DNA of 31,716 nucleotides from a virus: IMG/VR virus record IMGVR_UViG_3300023242_001137, positions 1 to 31,716 of that record; one strand, 5' to 3'. A model generated the notes under the pieces. That model was not told where the DNA came from. It did no database searches and was given only the letters and a program-made list of their open reading frames with translations. The position numbers were made by a program, and so were the translations under genes. Below, one piece after another: positions 8,284-14,493 of the stretch (position 1 is the first letter of the stretch; each line of letters starts with the position of its first letter).

Positions 8284-8553
8284 ATGATAGATAAATTACT
8301 AGACAGCTCGGGCGTAATTGCCACTATTTTAACTGGAATAATTGCTTTTTTTGGCGGTAAAAAGATGCGAAGCATTGACGAGAAAAAAGCTAACAGCGAC
8401 GCGTTAGAGGGTATTCAGCGGGTGTATGAAAAATTTGCCGAACAAACAGAAAATAAATTTGACCAAATGAATAGCGAGCTAGGAGAGGTTAAGATTTTGC
8501 TAAAAAAATACATTGACCAATGCAGTAAATGCGAAAATAATAAGATAAAATGA
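8284..8553 (+). CDS. Holin-like small membrane protein
   Basis: 89 residues. One hydrophobic segment (about 10-26, GVIATILTGIIAFFGG) is followed by basic KKMR, a predicted coiled coil (30-75) and a C-terminal CSKCENN motif. This layout, one transmembrane helix plus a charged cytosolic coil just before the amidase, matches holin-like lysis accessories in Bacteroidota phages. It overlaps the amidase start by four bases. A true holin function is inferred from position only. Confidence 0.5.
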   Translation: MIDKLLDSSGVIATILTGIIAFFGGKKMRSIDEKKANSDALEGIQRVYEKFAEQTENKFDQMNSELGEVKILLKKYIDQCSKCENNKIK

Positions 8554-9053
8554 AAGTAGCAGTAGTAGTTGGGCATGATAGGGTAGAACAAGGCGCGTAT
8601 TCAAATTTGCTAAAACAAAGTGAGTTTGCGTATAATTCAGAAGTTGCTAAACTTACGGGGTGGGATACCTATTTCAGAGATACAAAGGGCGGTTATTCTA
8701 CTAAGATAGCGGAACTTTCTAAGCGAATAAACGCTAAACAATATGATTTAGTTATAGAGCTTCATTTTAATTCATTTAACGCTATTGCTAACGGTTGCGA
8801 GGCGTTGTACTTTCAAGGCAGCGTAAAAGGGCAACGTTTTGCAGAAATGTTTACAGCAAGAATAGTTCAAGAATATGGCACAATTCCGCGTGGTGCAAAA
8901 TCTAAGATTGTAACTGATAGAGGAGGTTTATTTTTAAAATCAATTAACGCTCCTTGTATAATTTTAGAGCCGTTTTTTGGCGATAATAAAGAAGCATTGC
9001 TTTTTAAATGCCATTCTAAATATGCTGAAATAATTAAAGACATTTACAGATGA
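8550..9053 (+). CDS. N-acetylmuramoyl-L-alanine amidase (Amidase_3 type endolysin)
   Basis: 167 residues, close to the length of the catalytic domain alone. Zinc ligands and the catalytic Glu of the Amidase_3 fold can be placed: His9 (VVVGHD), Glu25 (QSEFAYN), His72 (ELHFNSF) and Glu140 (IILEPFFGDN). It cleaves the amide bond between MurNAc and the stem peptide. There is no signal peptide and no separate cell-wall-binding domain, so export would rely on the holin-like protein encoded directly before it. Confidence 0.9.
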   Translation: MKVAVVVGHDRVEQGAYSNLLKQSEFAYNSEVAKLTGWDTYFRDTKGGYSTKIAELSKRINAKQYDLVIELHFNSFNAIANGCEALYFQGSVKGQRFAEMFTARIVQEYGTIPRGAKSKIVTDRGGLFLKSINAPCIILEPFFGDNKEALLFKCHSKYAEIIKDIYR

Positions 9054-9682
9054 AACAAATAAACTTAAATTTTAAAATCCCAAACTGGATTAAATGGAGT
9101 GGCTGGGTAGTTGCGGTTGCAATTATTTTATTTTTCAAAGCTTGCAATCCTGAACCTAAATTTGTAACTGTAAAAACGCCCGAAATAAAAGGACAATTTA
9201 TCGGGCAAAAGCCTGATGCGGAAATTATTCACGATACCGTTTATTTAAAAGTAAATACAGTTGTAAAAGTAAATCCATTAAGCGCTGAACTCAAATACGA
9301 AAACAATATTTTAATAGAACAGTTTTTAATTGTTGATTCCATAAACAAAGTTTTGCTTTACGAAAAAGCAATAGCAATAAGTAAATTTTCAACTAAGTTT
9401 GACGATGAATTTTTAGAGTTAAATATTGAAGGAATAGTTCGTGGCGAGGTTCAAGAAATTACCCCAAATTATAAAATAAAATCACAAAAATTAGAAGTTC
9501 CGATAAAAATTAAACAACCTTATTTTAGTTTGCGAGCTGGTGCTGAAATTGGAAATAATAAAAATTTTGATGGTTTTGTTTACAAAGGAAATATTTTTAT
9601 CAACAACTTTTCTTTTGCAATTGATAATCAAAAAAATTATTTTATTGGTTACTCAATTCCTGTTTTGACTTTAAAAAAATAA
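9050..9682 (+). CDS. Membrane-anchored protein of the lysis cassette
   Basis: 210 residues with one N-terminal transmembrane helix (about 18-31, VVAVAIILFFKA) followed by CNPEPK. The remainder looks periplasmic and strand-rich, with KVPIKIKQPYFSLRAGAEIG near the end. It overlaps the amidase stop by four bases. A spanin-like or envelope-binding role would fit the position. The Cys after the hydrophobic segment is not in a clear lipobox. Family unknown. Confidence 0.55.
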   Translation: MKQINLNFKIPNWIKWSGWVVAVAIILFFKACNPEPKFVTVKTPEIKGQFIGQKPDAEIIHDTVYLKVNTVVKVNPLSAELKYENNILIEQFLIVDSINKVLLYEKAIAISKFSTKFDDEFLELNIEGIVRGEVQEITPNYKIKSQKLEVPIKIKQPYFSLRAGAEIGNNKNFDGFVYKGNIFINNFSFAIDNQKNYFIGYSIPVLTLKK

Positions 9683-9703
9683 AACCACCCTAATTTAGTG
9701 GTT
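9683..9703 (+). terminator. Weak hairpin at end of the lysis block
   Basis: AACCAC (9683-9688) pairs with GTGGTT (9698-9703) around CCTAATTTA, followed by ATTTTGG. It directly follows the last late gene, so it probably marks the end of the late transcript. The T run is short. Confidence 0.5.
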
Positions 9704-9913
9704 ATTTTGGGCTTATAGTTCATAAAAACGCAAGTTTATCCTTATATCTACTAGTTATAAGCTCTTAACAACAGAAAGAAATAACGAGCTTGTTCTTCGA
9801 TTAAAATTTCTACTTAATAAATCCGCCAGCTTCTAACGCTTGCTAACCAAAATTTTTGTGAAAAACAAAAACTATCGGTTAGCTAAATGTTGTGCGAGAT
9901 GCTACTAAACCGC
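9704..9913. other. Non-coding stretch with two stem-loops
   Basis: No gene is supported here. Two imperfect inverted repeats are visible. In the first, AAGCTC (9759-9764) pairs with GAGCTT (9786-9791), extended by TTA/TAA with one unpaired C. In the second, GCTAACC (9842-9848) pairs with GGTTAGC (9877-9883), with an inner TTTTTGT/ACAAAAA pair. It lies at the 3' side of the minus-strand gene at 9914. The repeats could be terminators of that leftward transcript or recombination or replication sites. Confidence 0.55.
9743..9757 (+). repeat. 15-bp direct repeat TATATCTACTAGTTA, copy 1
   Basis: The same 15 bases recur at 10511-10525. The two copies bracket the DUF551-like and HTH genes. Nearby bases are also similar (aaaacgca upstream of each), which suggests that a longer ancestral repeat has decayed. 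Confidence 0.7.
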
Positions 9914-10141
9914 TTAAAAAGGACTATCTATTTCAGTCCAATAAACAACGTTTCTAATTTCATAATCATTCGAGTCGTAAAAATCACAGAAATCGCTTCC
10001 ATCCAAAAAACCTTCATACATTTCTGCGATATGCATTTTACCACCTCGTGTTGCAACTAATATTTTGTCGCTTTTTAATCCGTCCCAACATCCTGATTCT
10101 GTTGCAATCGGTTTCTTTTTTTCTAGTTTATACCAAAGCAT
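9914..10141 (-). CDS. DUF551-like small protein
   Basis: 75 residues. The pattern KILVATRGGKMHIAEMYEG, then FCDFYDSND, then NVVYWTEIDSPF resembles DUF551, a small phage and prophage domain with a 'vlv.. ..g....a.y' start and an aromatic 'W..lP.PP' end. Its function is unknown. It is the last of four leftward genes in the repeat-rich region. The start follows aaaattATG on the minus strand. Confidence 0.6.
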   Translation of the reverse strand: MLWYKLEKKKPIATESGCWDGLKSDKILVATRGGKMHIAEMYEGFLDGSDFCDFYDSNDYEIRNVVYWTEIDSPF

Positions 10142-10166
10142 AATTTTATATTTTAATTGTTAATAT

Positions 10167-10244
10167 TTATAAGCACCATCGCACAGCATCGGTTTGGCAA
10201 AAAAGCGGGTTTAGTTTATAATTAAAGTTTTGTTTTTTATTCAT
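10167..10244 (-). CDS. Possible 25-residue peptide
   Basis: A short frame (MNKKQNFNYKLNPLFCQTDA then VRWCL) begins 17 bases after the HTH gene on the minus strand and ends before the DUF551-like gene. There is no homology evidence. The bases it covers also contain an AGCACC motif shared with nearby repeats, so this may be non-coding spacer. Confidence 0.2.
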   Translation of the reverse strand: MNKKQNFNYKLNPLFCQTDAVRWCL

Positions 10245-10260
10245 AGTTTCTTTTTCTTTA

Positions 10261-10473
10261 TTAATTTAAAGTTAAAGTTACTTTTACGTTTTTGTAATAA
10301 AAATTCAATTCAGATACACCAACTATTTGGGCGTACTCAATTAGAGATTCAAAAGTCATATTACCGCCATTTTTTTTTTGACGGCTAATATGTTGTGGGT
10401 GCCGACCCACTTTTTCAGCAAATTCTTTTTGATTTAAACCAGAAGTTTCAATCAATAATTTTATTAAATTCAT
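10261..10473 (-). CDS. XRE/Cro-type helix-turn-helix protein
   Basis: 70 residues. LNQKEFAEKVGRHPQHISRQKK (about 13-35) is a clear lambda-repressor-like helix-turn-helix, followed by FESLIEYAQIVGVSELNFYY, the usual last helices of the fold. There is no extra C-terminal cleavage or dimerisation domain, so it is Cro-sized rather than CI-sized. It is the only clear DNA-binding gene transcribed against the early operon, so it may control the divergent promoters at 11315-11394. Confidence 0.75.
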   Translation of the reverse strand: MNLIKLLIETSGLNQKEFAEKVGRHPQHISRQKKNGGNMTFESLIEYAQIVGVSELNFYYKNVKVTLTLN

Positions 10474-10510
10474 AATTTTTTTTTATTTGTTAAAAACGCA
10501 TAAACCTGCG

Positions 10511-10525
10511 TATATCTACTAGTTA
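10511..10525 (+). repeat. 15-bp direct repeat TATATCTACTAGTTA, copy 2
   Basis: Identical to 9743-9757. It leads directly into the left arm of the 14-bp inverted repeat that brackets the gene at 10539-10790. Confidence 0.7.
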
Positions 10526-10536
10526 GCACCAATAAA
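10523..10536. repeat. 14-bp inverted repeat, left arm (right arm 10802-10815)
   Basis: TTAGCACCAATAAA here is the reverse complement of TTTACTGGTGCTAA at 10802-10815 with one mismatch. The arms lie two bases beyond the stop and 11 bases before the start of the Cys-rich gene, so they enclose one complete reading frame. Confidence 0.7.
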
Positions 10537-10538
10537 AA

Positions 10539-10790
10539 CTAACGGGAACGTTCCTTGAAAAATTCATCTATTGATGTTTCATTTCCATCTATGTAACTAT
10601 CTTTTGGAGTTACCATAAACTTTTCTATTTCTTTCGTTATTTGCCCTTCTGTTTTAGGATTTAAACCTTCTTTTTGTAGGTATTCTTTAAATTCTGACTT
10701 ACAATAATTGCAGATATAACCTGCTGAATTAACATAAGTGTCACACATTATGCTATTACAATCTTTTCTTAAACAACTCATTACTCCCAT
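10539..10790 (-). CDS. Small Cys-rich protein, putative zinc ribbon
   Basis: 83 residues. Cys6, Cys11 and Cys16 are followed by CNYC (27-30), which suggests metal binding. The rest is charged and helical (KEYLQKEGLNPK, ITKEIEKFMV). It is not assigned to a family. The frame is enclosed by short inverted repeats on both sides and has non-coding DNA on both flanks, which is unlike the tightly overlapped plus-strand genes of this genome. Confidence 0.6.
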   Translation of the reverse strand: MGVMSCLRKDCNSIMCDTYVNSAGYICNYCKSEFKEYLQKEGLNPKTEGQITKEIEKFMVTPKDSYIDGNETSIDEFFKERSR

Positions 10791-10801
10791 AATTCCTAAA
10801 A

Positions 10802-10815
10802 TTTACTGGTGCTAA
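10802..10815. repeat. 14-bp inverted repeat, right arm
   Basis: Partner of 10523-10536 with one mismatch. It runs into the larger inverted repeat that starts at 10808. Confidence 0.7.
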
Positions 10816-10908
10816 CAGCGTATATACAAGATACGCCTACAAGCATTTATTTATAATTTAAAGTTAATCGTTTGGCGTACCTCGTATATACGCAATCCGT
10901 TGAGCACC
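10808..10908. repeat. Large imperfect inverted repeat (about 100 bp)
   Basis: GGTGCTAAC (10808-10816), A, then GCGTATATACAAGATACGCC (10818-10837) is mirrored by 10874-10893, AATCC and GTTGAGCACC (10899-10908). The 20-base inner arms match at 18 positions. The outer arms match except for one extra C. The loop is 36 bases. It lies in the gap between two leftward genes. It could be an origin, a cruciform regulator or a recombination site; nothing here decides. Confidence 0.7.
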
Positions 10909-11084
10909 TACTTAACTACTTTATTATTAATTAGTTAGTGGCTTAAAATCAATGACAGGTACTTGTTTGAGCACCGCACTATTCTTATACTTAAAGTTAT
11001 GAGCAACCTCCTAATATAGTGGCAATATTGGTTCTAAAATTATTTTGTAATAGTTTGTATTAATAGTTTTAATAAATTAATTTT
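10909..11084. other. Non-coding stretch
   Basis: No gene is supported. Another GAGCACC occurs near 10970 (tgtttgagcaccgcac), the same core as in the repeat arms to the left. The remainder is AT-rich. Confidence 0.5.
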
Positions 11085-11291
11085 TTATTCCGGTTTAATT
11101 ATCCAATCTTTAAGCTCTATTTGCTCGCACTCTTTTAGTAAACAAAACAATTTTGTTTCGTTTTTTAATTTTATTTCAAAAGAAGTAATATTTTTCAAGC
11201 ATAGTCGTTTAATCACAAACTCATCTCCTTTTTTGATTGTTCCGTTGCCATCACAAGGGGCAATTACCGTCATTCCGTCTTTTAATTCCAT
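11085..11291 (-). CDS. Hypothetical small beta protein
   Basis: 68 residues, first gene of the leftward group. The pattern MELKDGMTVIAPCDGNGTIKKGDEFVI suggests a small SH3- or KOW-like barrel, followed by alternating strands and WIIKPE at the end. Family unknown. A TAACTTTG box lies 24 bases upstream on the minus strand. Confidence 0.6.
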   Translation of the reverse strand: MELKDGMTVIAPCDGNGTIKKGDEFVIKRLCLKNITSFEIKLKNETKLFCLLKECEQIELKDWIIKPE

Positions 11292-11314
11292 AATTACTAT
11301 ATTTTAAGTTTCAA

Positions 11315-11322
11315 CAAAGTTA
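11315..11322 (-). promoter_or_regulatory. Leftward -7 box (TAACTTTG)
   Basis: Read on the minus strand, TAACTTTG fits TAnnTTTG and lies just upstream of the leftward gene ending at 11291. No strong TTG is present at the ideal distance. It is back to back with the rightward early promoter at 11368-11394. Confidence 0.5.
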
Positions 11323-11367
11323 CAACCGAATTCAATATTAAAATGTTAAAGTATGTTAAAAAATACC

Positions 11368-11394
11368 TTGAAAGGTTATTTAGTTGTATTTTTG
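11368..11394 (+). promoter_or_regulatory. Early rightward promoter
   Basis: TTG (11368-11370), a 16-base spacer and TATTTTTG (11387-11394) fit the Bacteroidota promoter pattern. The ATG at 11419 follows after about 24 bases. This explains why the in-frame ATG at 11353, which lies upstream of the promoter, is unlikely to be the start. Confidence 0.65.
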
Positions 11395-11418
11395 CTAAAA
11401 CAAATAAATATTAATATT

Positions 11419-11904
11419 ATGGAATCAGAACATTTAGACTTTTTAAGTCCAGCAAACGAAACGCCGAGAGAAAGAAACTTTGAAGACGTGTTCGCAGAAT
11501 TAAACAGAGAAGATGCCCTTATAATAGAGGAGCATATCAACAACATTCCTAGAGTAAATTTTAACTTTGAAAACTGCTTAAAATTTATGCACAAGTATTT
11601 AGTTGATGCTGTTGTTAATGGAAATTATGTAATCCTAGAGCACTGTGCGCACACTTGTGTTATTGAAGTTAGCGACTTGGCTTATGGGCTTTGGATTGCA
11701 AACGGGGCAGAATATTTTAAATTTTACAATAGCGGGTCGTGGGGCGGAACTAATAATATTGAAAGTAAATTTATTTTTACCCGTAGCCAAAAAGAAAAGG
11801 CACATAAAATGTTAATGAATAAAATATCAGAAATGCCATTGACCGCAAAAGACATTTTGCAACAAGAAATTGATTTATTAAACGCTAAAATGAACGCTTT
11901 ATGA
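11419..11904 (+). CDS. Hypothetical early protein
   Basis: 161 residues from the ATG at 11419, chosen because the promoter box ends at 11394 and the codon follows ttaatatt. Notable stretches are the acidic EDVFAELNREDALIIEEH start and a central CLKFMHKYLVDAVVNGNYVI followed by AHTCVIEVSDLAYGLWIANG. Family unknown. It opens the rightward replication operon, so an early host-takeover or replication role is possible. Confidence 0.65.
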   Translation: MESEHLDFLSPANETPRERNFEDVFAELNREDALIIEEHINNIPRVNFNFENCLKFMHKYLVDAVVNGNYVILEHCAHTCVIEVSDLAYGLWIANGAEYFKFYNSGSWGGTNNIESKFIFTRSQKEKAHKMLMNKISEMPLTAKDILQQEIDLLNAKMNAL

Positions 11905-12017
11905 AGATAGAATTAGTAAATGGTAGATGGCTTGTGAATGGCAAGCCATACGCTGAATTAAGCCCGAACGAAATAAAGATTTTAGATAACTTTTTTGAAA
12001 ATTATAAAAACAAATAA
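11901..12017 (+). CDS. 38-residue peptide
   Basis: The frame MKIELVNGRWLVNGKPYAEL, then SPNEIKILDNFFENYKNK, starts at an ATGA overlap with the previous gene and ends two bases before the next ATG. The perfect fit between neighbours supports it as a real small gene. Function unknown. Confidence 0.6.
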   Translation: MKIELVNGRWLVNGKPYAELSPNEIKILDNFFENYKNK

Positions 12018-12019
12018 TT

Positions 12020-12460
12020 ATGAGCAAATTACAATTCTTTGAAATGCGAGCCGAAGAGATGGCTACATTGTATGATAGCACTTTTACCAAAAAAGAAGCT
12101 ATTAAAACAGGCGAAAATTTAGTACAAAACGTATTAGATAACGGACAAGTTGGAGTTTTAGAATTAACATGTAGTTTAGTGAGACTGCAAGAAGTAGTAA
12201 GTAGTGCGGTTTCTAAATTGCGAAATCATTTGCCAACTGAAAAAACCGAATTAATGGGCGCTACTTTTACGCCAACAAATGGTGGTAACACGGTAAATTA
12301 TTCAGATGATGAAATTTACCGAACAATTAAATCAGACTTAGACGCACGCACCGAGCAACTAAAATTAGCACAAAAGCAAGATGTTTTTGATGCATACGGT
12401 AATCAGGTACCAAAAGTTTCTACAACTCCACGAAAAGATTCAATAACCATTAAATTTTAG
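12020..12460 (+). CDS. Hypothetical protein upstream of the ERF gene
   Basis: 146 residues. The N-terminal half is helical (EMATLYDSTFTKKEAIKTGENLVQ), and the C-terminal part contains FDAYGNQVPKV. It is not assigned to a family. It sits directly before the ERF and SSB-like genes with two bases between genes, so it probably belongs to the recombination unit. Confidence 0.6.
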   Translation: MSKLQFFEMRAEEMATLYDSTFTKKEAIKTGENLVQNVLDNGQVGVLELTCSLVRLQEVVSSAVSKLRNHLPTEKTELMGATFTPTNGGNTVNYSDDEIYRTIKSDLDARTEQLKLAQKQDVFDAYGNQVPKVSTTPRKDSITIKF

Positions 12461-12462
12461 TT

Positions 12463-13092
12463 ATGGAAAAAGATAAAAATTTATACCAGAAATTGCACTA
12501 CATCCAAACCAAAATTAACGGACTTGGAAAAGACAAGGCAAGTAATAATTACAGATATGTTACGGGAGACAAGGTTTTAGGAGAAATAAAGCCTTTAATG
12601 AACGAATTGGGATTAATACTGAAACAAGAAGTTTTAAGCATTGAAAATGAACGTATGGATTATAAAACGGGTATAGGAACGCAATACGAAAAAGCAAAAT
12701 CTGAAATACTTTCAAAAGTAATGATGCGGTTTACTTGGATTGATGTCATTAGCGGACAAAAAGACGAAAATAGTTTTGGCGCAAACGGTCAAAACGATTG
12801 GGAAAAAGGACTTGGAAGCGCGTTAACTTATGCAGAAAGATACTTTTTATTAAAGTTTTTCCACATCGCTACTGATGAAGACGACATTGATAATTCCGAA
12901 AGAAAACCGATTGAAAAAGAGGTTGCAAAAGTTATTGAATTAACGCCAGATCAATTGCAAAATGATAAAAATTTAGCAAATGCAACAACAGTAACATTGT
13001 TGCGCGATGTTTTTCTGGCCTTATCGGAATCTGAAAGAGCAAGAACGGATGGAGAAACAGCAAAATTAAAAGATAAATTAATCAATAAATAA
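12463..13092 (+). CDS. erf: ERF-family single-strand annealing protein
   Basis: 209 residues. The N-terminal region matches the ERF superfamily: KLHYIQTKINGLGKDKASNNYRY, a region leading to LIL-KQEVLSIE, then FTWIDV and GLGSALTYAERYFLLKFFHIATDEDD, the strongest block of the family. ERF proteins form rings that anneal single strands in phage recombination and circularisation. The C-terminal third is charged linker. The next gene encodes an SSB-like protein, the usual partner. Confidence 0.85.
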   Translation: MEKDKNLYQKLHYIQTKINGLGKDKASNNYRYVTGDKVLGEIKPLMNELGLILKQEVLSIENERMDYKTGIGTQYEKAKSEILSKVMMRFTWIDVISGQKDENSFGANGQNDWEKGLGSALTYAERYFLLKFFHIATDEDDIDNSERKPIEKEVAKVIELTPDQLQNDKNLANATTVTLLRDVFLALSESERARTDGETAKLKDKLINK

Positions 13093-13101
13093 ATTAAAAT
13101 C

Positions 13102-13467
13102 ATGAGTGAAGTAATTGGTAAAATCCATTTAATTGGAAAAACAGAAGTAGTAGGAAGTGCGGGAACTTTCAAAAAAAGAACAGTAGTTGTTGTTACGGAC
13201 GAGCAATATAGCCAGTCAATCCCAATTGATTTTGTGCAAGACAAATGTGATTTGCTAAACAGCTATTCAATTGGTCAAGAAGTAAAAATATCTATTAATA
13301 TTCGTGGAAATGAGTACAACGGTAAATTTTATGTAAGTTTAAACGGTTGGAGAATTGAAAATACAAACGCAACATCGTCAAACCACCCGACAAACAATGC
13401 GCCAGCAAGTCAAGCTAAACCGCAAACTTTTGCAGAGGAAAACGAGCCAGACGATTTGCCATTCTAA
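13102..13467 (+). CDS. DUF3127 single-stranded-DNA-binding-like protein
   Basis: 121 residues. The pattern GKIHLIGKTEVV, GTFKKRTVVVVTDEQY, NIRGNEYNGKFYVSLNGWRI is that of DUF3127, an OB-fold family in Bacteroidota. The last residues, EENEPDDLPF, copy the acidic DDIPF tail through which SSBs bind partner proteins. A Ser/Asn/Pro linker separates the two parts. It takes the place of a normal SSB next to the ERF protein. Confidence 0.85.
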   Translation: MSEVIGKIHLIGKTEVVGSAGTFKKRTVVVVTDEQYSQSIPIDFVQDKCDLLNSYSIGQEVKISINIRGNEYNGKFYVSLNGWRIENTNATSSNHPTNNAPASQAKPQTFAEENEPDDLPF

Positions 13468-13474
13468 AAAAAAC

Positions 13475-13496
13475 ACCCGCTATTTATTTAGCGGGT
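13475..13496 (+). terminator. Hairpin after the SSB-like gene
   Basis: ACCCGCTA (13475-13482) pairs with TAGCGGGT (13489-13496) around TTTATT. The plus side has only TAATTT after it, while an A run precedes it, so it could stop transcription on either strand. Confidence 0.6.
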
Positions 13497-13510
13497 TAAT
13501 TTAAAAAACT

Positions 13511-13735
13511 ATGTACACTATATCAGAAGTTGCAAAAATGCTTAAAATGACAGATAAAGGCATCAGAATAAGATGCTCAAGGCTTGAAATTAAAAGCAAA
13601 ATAAGACCTTTAATTATTTCAGAAAAAAATTTTATCAGAATAAAAAACTACAAATTTTTACAAGTATTTAGAAGTAGTTTCTACTTTTCAAAAGACGGTA
13701 AATATTTAATAATTAATTCACGTTTAAATAAATAG
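13511..13735 (+). CDS. Small helix-turn-helix protein
   Basis: 74 residues, strongly basic. YTISEVAKMLKMTDKGIRIRCSR at the start resembles a MerR/excisionase-like winged helix. The rest (KFLQVFRSSFYFSKDGKYL) is strand-like. It may act as a phage regulator. It follows the SSB hairpin with no promoter in between. Confidence 0.6.
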   Translation: MYTISEVAKMLKMTDKGIRIRCSRLEIKSKIRPLIISEKNFIRIKNYKFLQVFRSSFYFSKDGKYLIINSRLNK

Positions 13736-13740
13736 ACATT

Positions 13741-13968
13741 ATGAACACAATAAACAACACACAAGTAGATTGCACTAATCTTACAATTCAAGAAATTCAA
13801 GAACTAGCAACAGGATTGCCGGTTTGGAAAAACGAAAGATCATTAATTAGAAGTAATATGGAATGTTACTTTACAAAGTTTGAAAGTGATAACGAGTTTT
13901 ATGTAAGAAAGTTTTCAAGCGTAAAAACAACCGTTTCTTTTGATGACTTTTTGAAATTAAAAACCTGA
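13741..13968 (+). CDS. Hypothetical protein
   Basis: 75 residues. TNLTIQEIQELATGLPVWKNERSLI precedes a strand-rich tail, VRKFSSVKTTVSFDDFLKLK. No family is recognised. Its stop shares one base with the next start (TGATG). Confidence 0.55.
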   Translation: MNTINNTQVDCTNLTIQEIQELATGLPVWKNERSLIRSNMECYFTKFESDNEFYVRKFSSVKTTVSFDDFLKLKT

Positions 13969-14207
13969 TGAATGCAAAGAAAAAACACCAACTGATGCAT
14001 CAGCTAGTTTGCATTAAAATGATTGAACTAGAAATTTACGATCAGCTAAAAACAACTTCTGAAACAATGAAACAGCAGATAAAGTTTTGCGAAGAGTTTA
14101 TCGACAGCATAGCCGATACTTTAATAGTTCAAAAAACAAGGTATTTTAACGATATGGTCAAAAAGATTGTAACAATTATTAGAAAAGATTTTAACGATAC
14201 AATGTAA
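13968..14207 (+). CDS. Hypothetical helical protein
   Basis: 79 residues, mostly helical with basic charge (QLMHQLVCIKMIELEIYDQL at the start, NDMVKKIVTIIRKDFND near the end). It is the last gene before a 286-base non-coding stretch holding three promoter boxes and two terminators. Confidence 0.55.
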   Translation: MNAKKKHQLMHQLVCIKMIELEIYDQLKTTSETMKQQIKFCEEFIDSIADTLIVQKTRYFNDMVKKIVTIIRKDFNDTM

Positions 14208-14215
14208 TAATTCAC

Positions 14216-14223
14216 TATCTTTG
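14216..14223 (+). promoter_or_regulatory. -7 box TATCTTTG, first of three
   Basis: It matches TAnnTTTG just after the stop of the preceding gene. A transcript from here would run about 60 bases into the terminator at 14262-14290 and contains no open frame. No clear -33 element is seen. Confidence 0.45.
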
Positions 14224-14261
14224 TTTTTTCATAGTTTAATTTTTTTGTTTTTAAAGTTAGG

Positions 14262-14290
14262 AAGCCAGTCGAAAGATTGGCTTTTTTTTT
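14262..14290 (+). terminator. Intrinsic terminator with GAAA loop
   Basis: AAGCCAGTC (14262-14270) pairs with GATTGGCTT (14275-14283), with one G-T pair and a GAAA tetraloop, followed by a long T run. The end of the T run forms the first base of the next promoter box. Confidence 0.85.
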
Positions 14291-14297
14291 ATCTTTG
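14290..14297 (+). promoter_or_regulatory. -7 box TATCTTTG, second of three
   Basis: It matches TAnnTTTG and directly abuts the upstream terminator. The expected start lies near 14302-14304, at the 5' stem of the RNA annotated next. A TTG lies only ten bases upstream, too near to act as -33. Confidence 0.45.
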
Positions 14298-14300
14298 GCA

Positions 14301-14388
14301 CAATAGAAATGTAAAAGCGTTTTCAAGGAAAGTTGAACGGCATAAATCTATTGTTTAAAACCACCGTTGATCTGGTGGTTTTTTTATT
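14301..14388 (+). ncRNA. Putative structured small RNA 1
   Basis: A seven-base closing stem, CAATAGA (14301-14307) with TCTATTG (14347-14353), encloses a second hairpin (CGTTTTCAA 14318-14326 with TTGAACG 14333-14339). A terminator hairpin follows: AAAACCACC (14357-14365) with GGTGGTTTT (14374-14382), then more Ts. The closing stem starts where the upstream box predicts transcription start. There is no reading frame of useful length. It is probably a small RNA or an untranslated leader. Confidence 0.5.
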
Positions 14389-14414
14389 TTAAAACTTTAA
14401 CACTGCATTAACAT

Positions 14415-14442
14415 TTTGGAACACTTTTGTGCCTTATATTTG
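14415..14442 (+). promoter_or_regulatory. Promoter for the gene at 14494
   Basis: TTTG (14415-14418), a 16-base spacer and TATATTTG (14435-14442) form the third promoter of this stretch, with a leader of about 45 bases before the ATG at 14494. Confidence 0.65.
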
Positions 14443-14493
14443 TACCAGAGTTAAGGAAGTGATTTAAACGGCAAACTCAAAAAACTAGAAATT

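Noticed and set aside
10808-10908. Confident integron attC annotation
   Set aside because: The outer arms do not cleanly give RYYYAAC and GTTRRRY on both sides and no integron integrase is present, so only a resemblance is claimed.
9683-11300. Lysogeny module with integrase
   Set aside because: A Cro-sized HTH is present but no tyrosine or serine recombinase, excisionase pair or attachment core is visible anywhere in the window.
11353-11418. Longer start for the first early gene at 11353
   Set aside because: The promoter box lies at 11387-11394, downstream of that ATG, so the transcript would not contain it.
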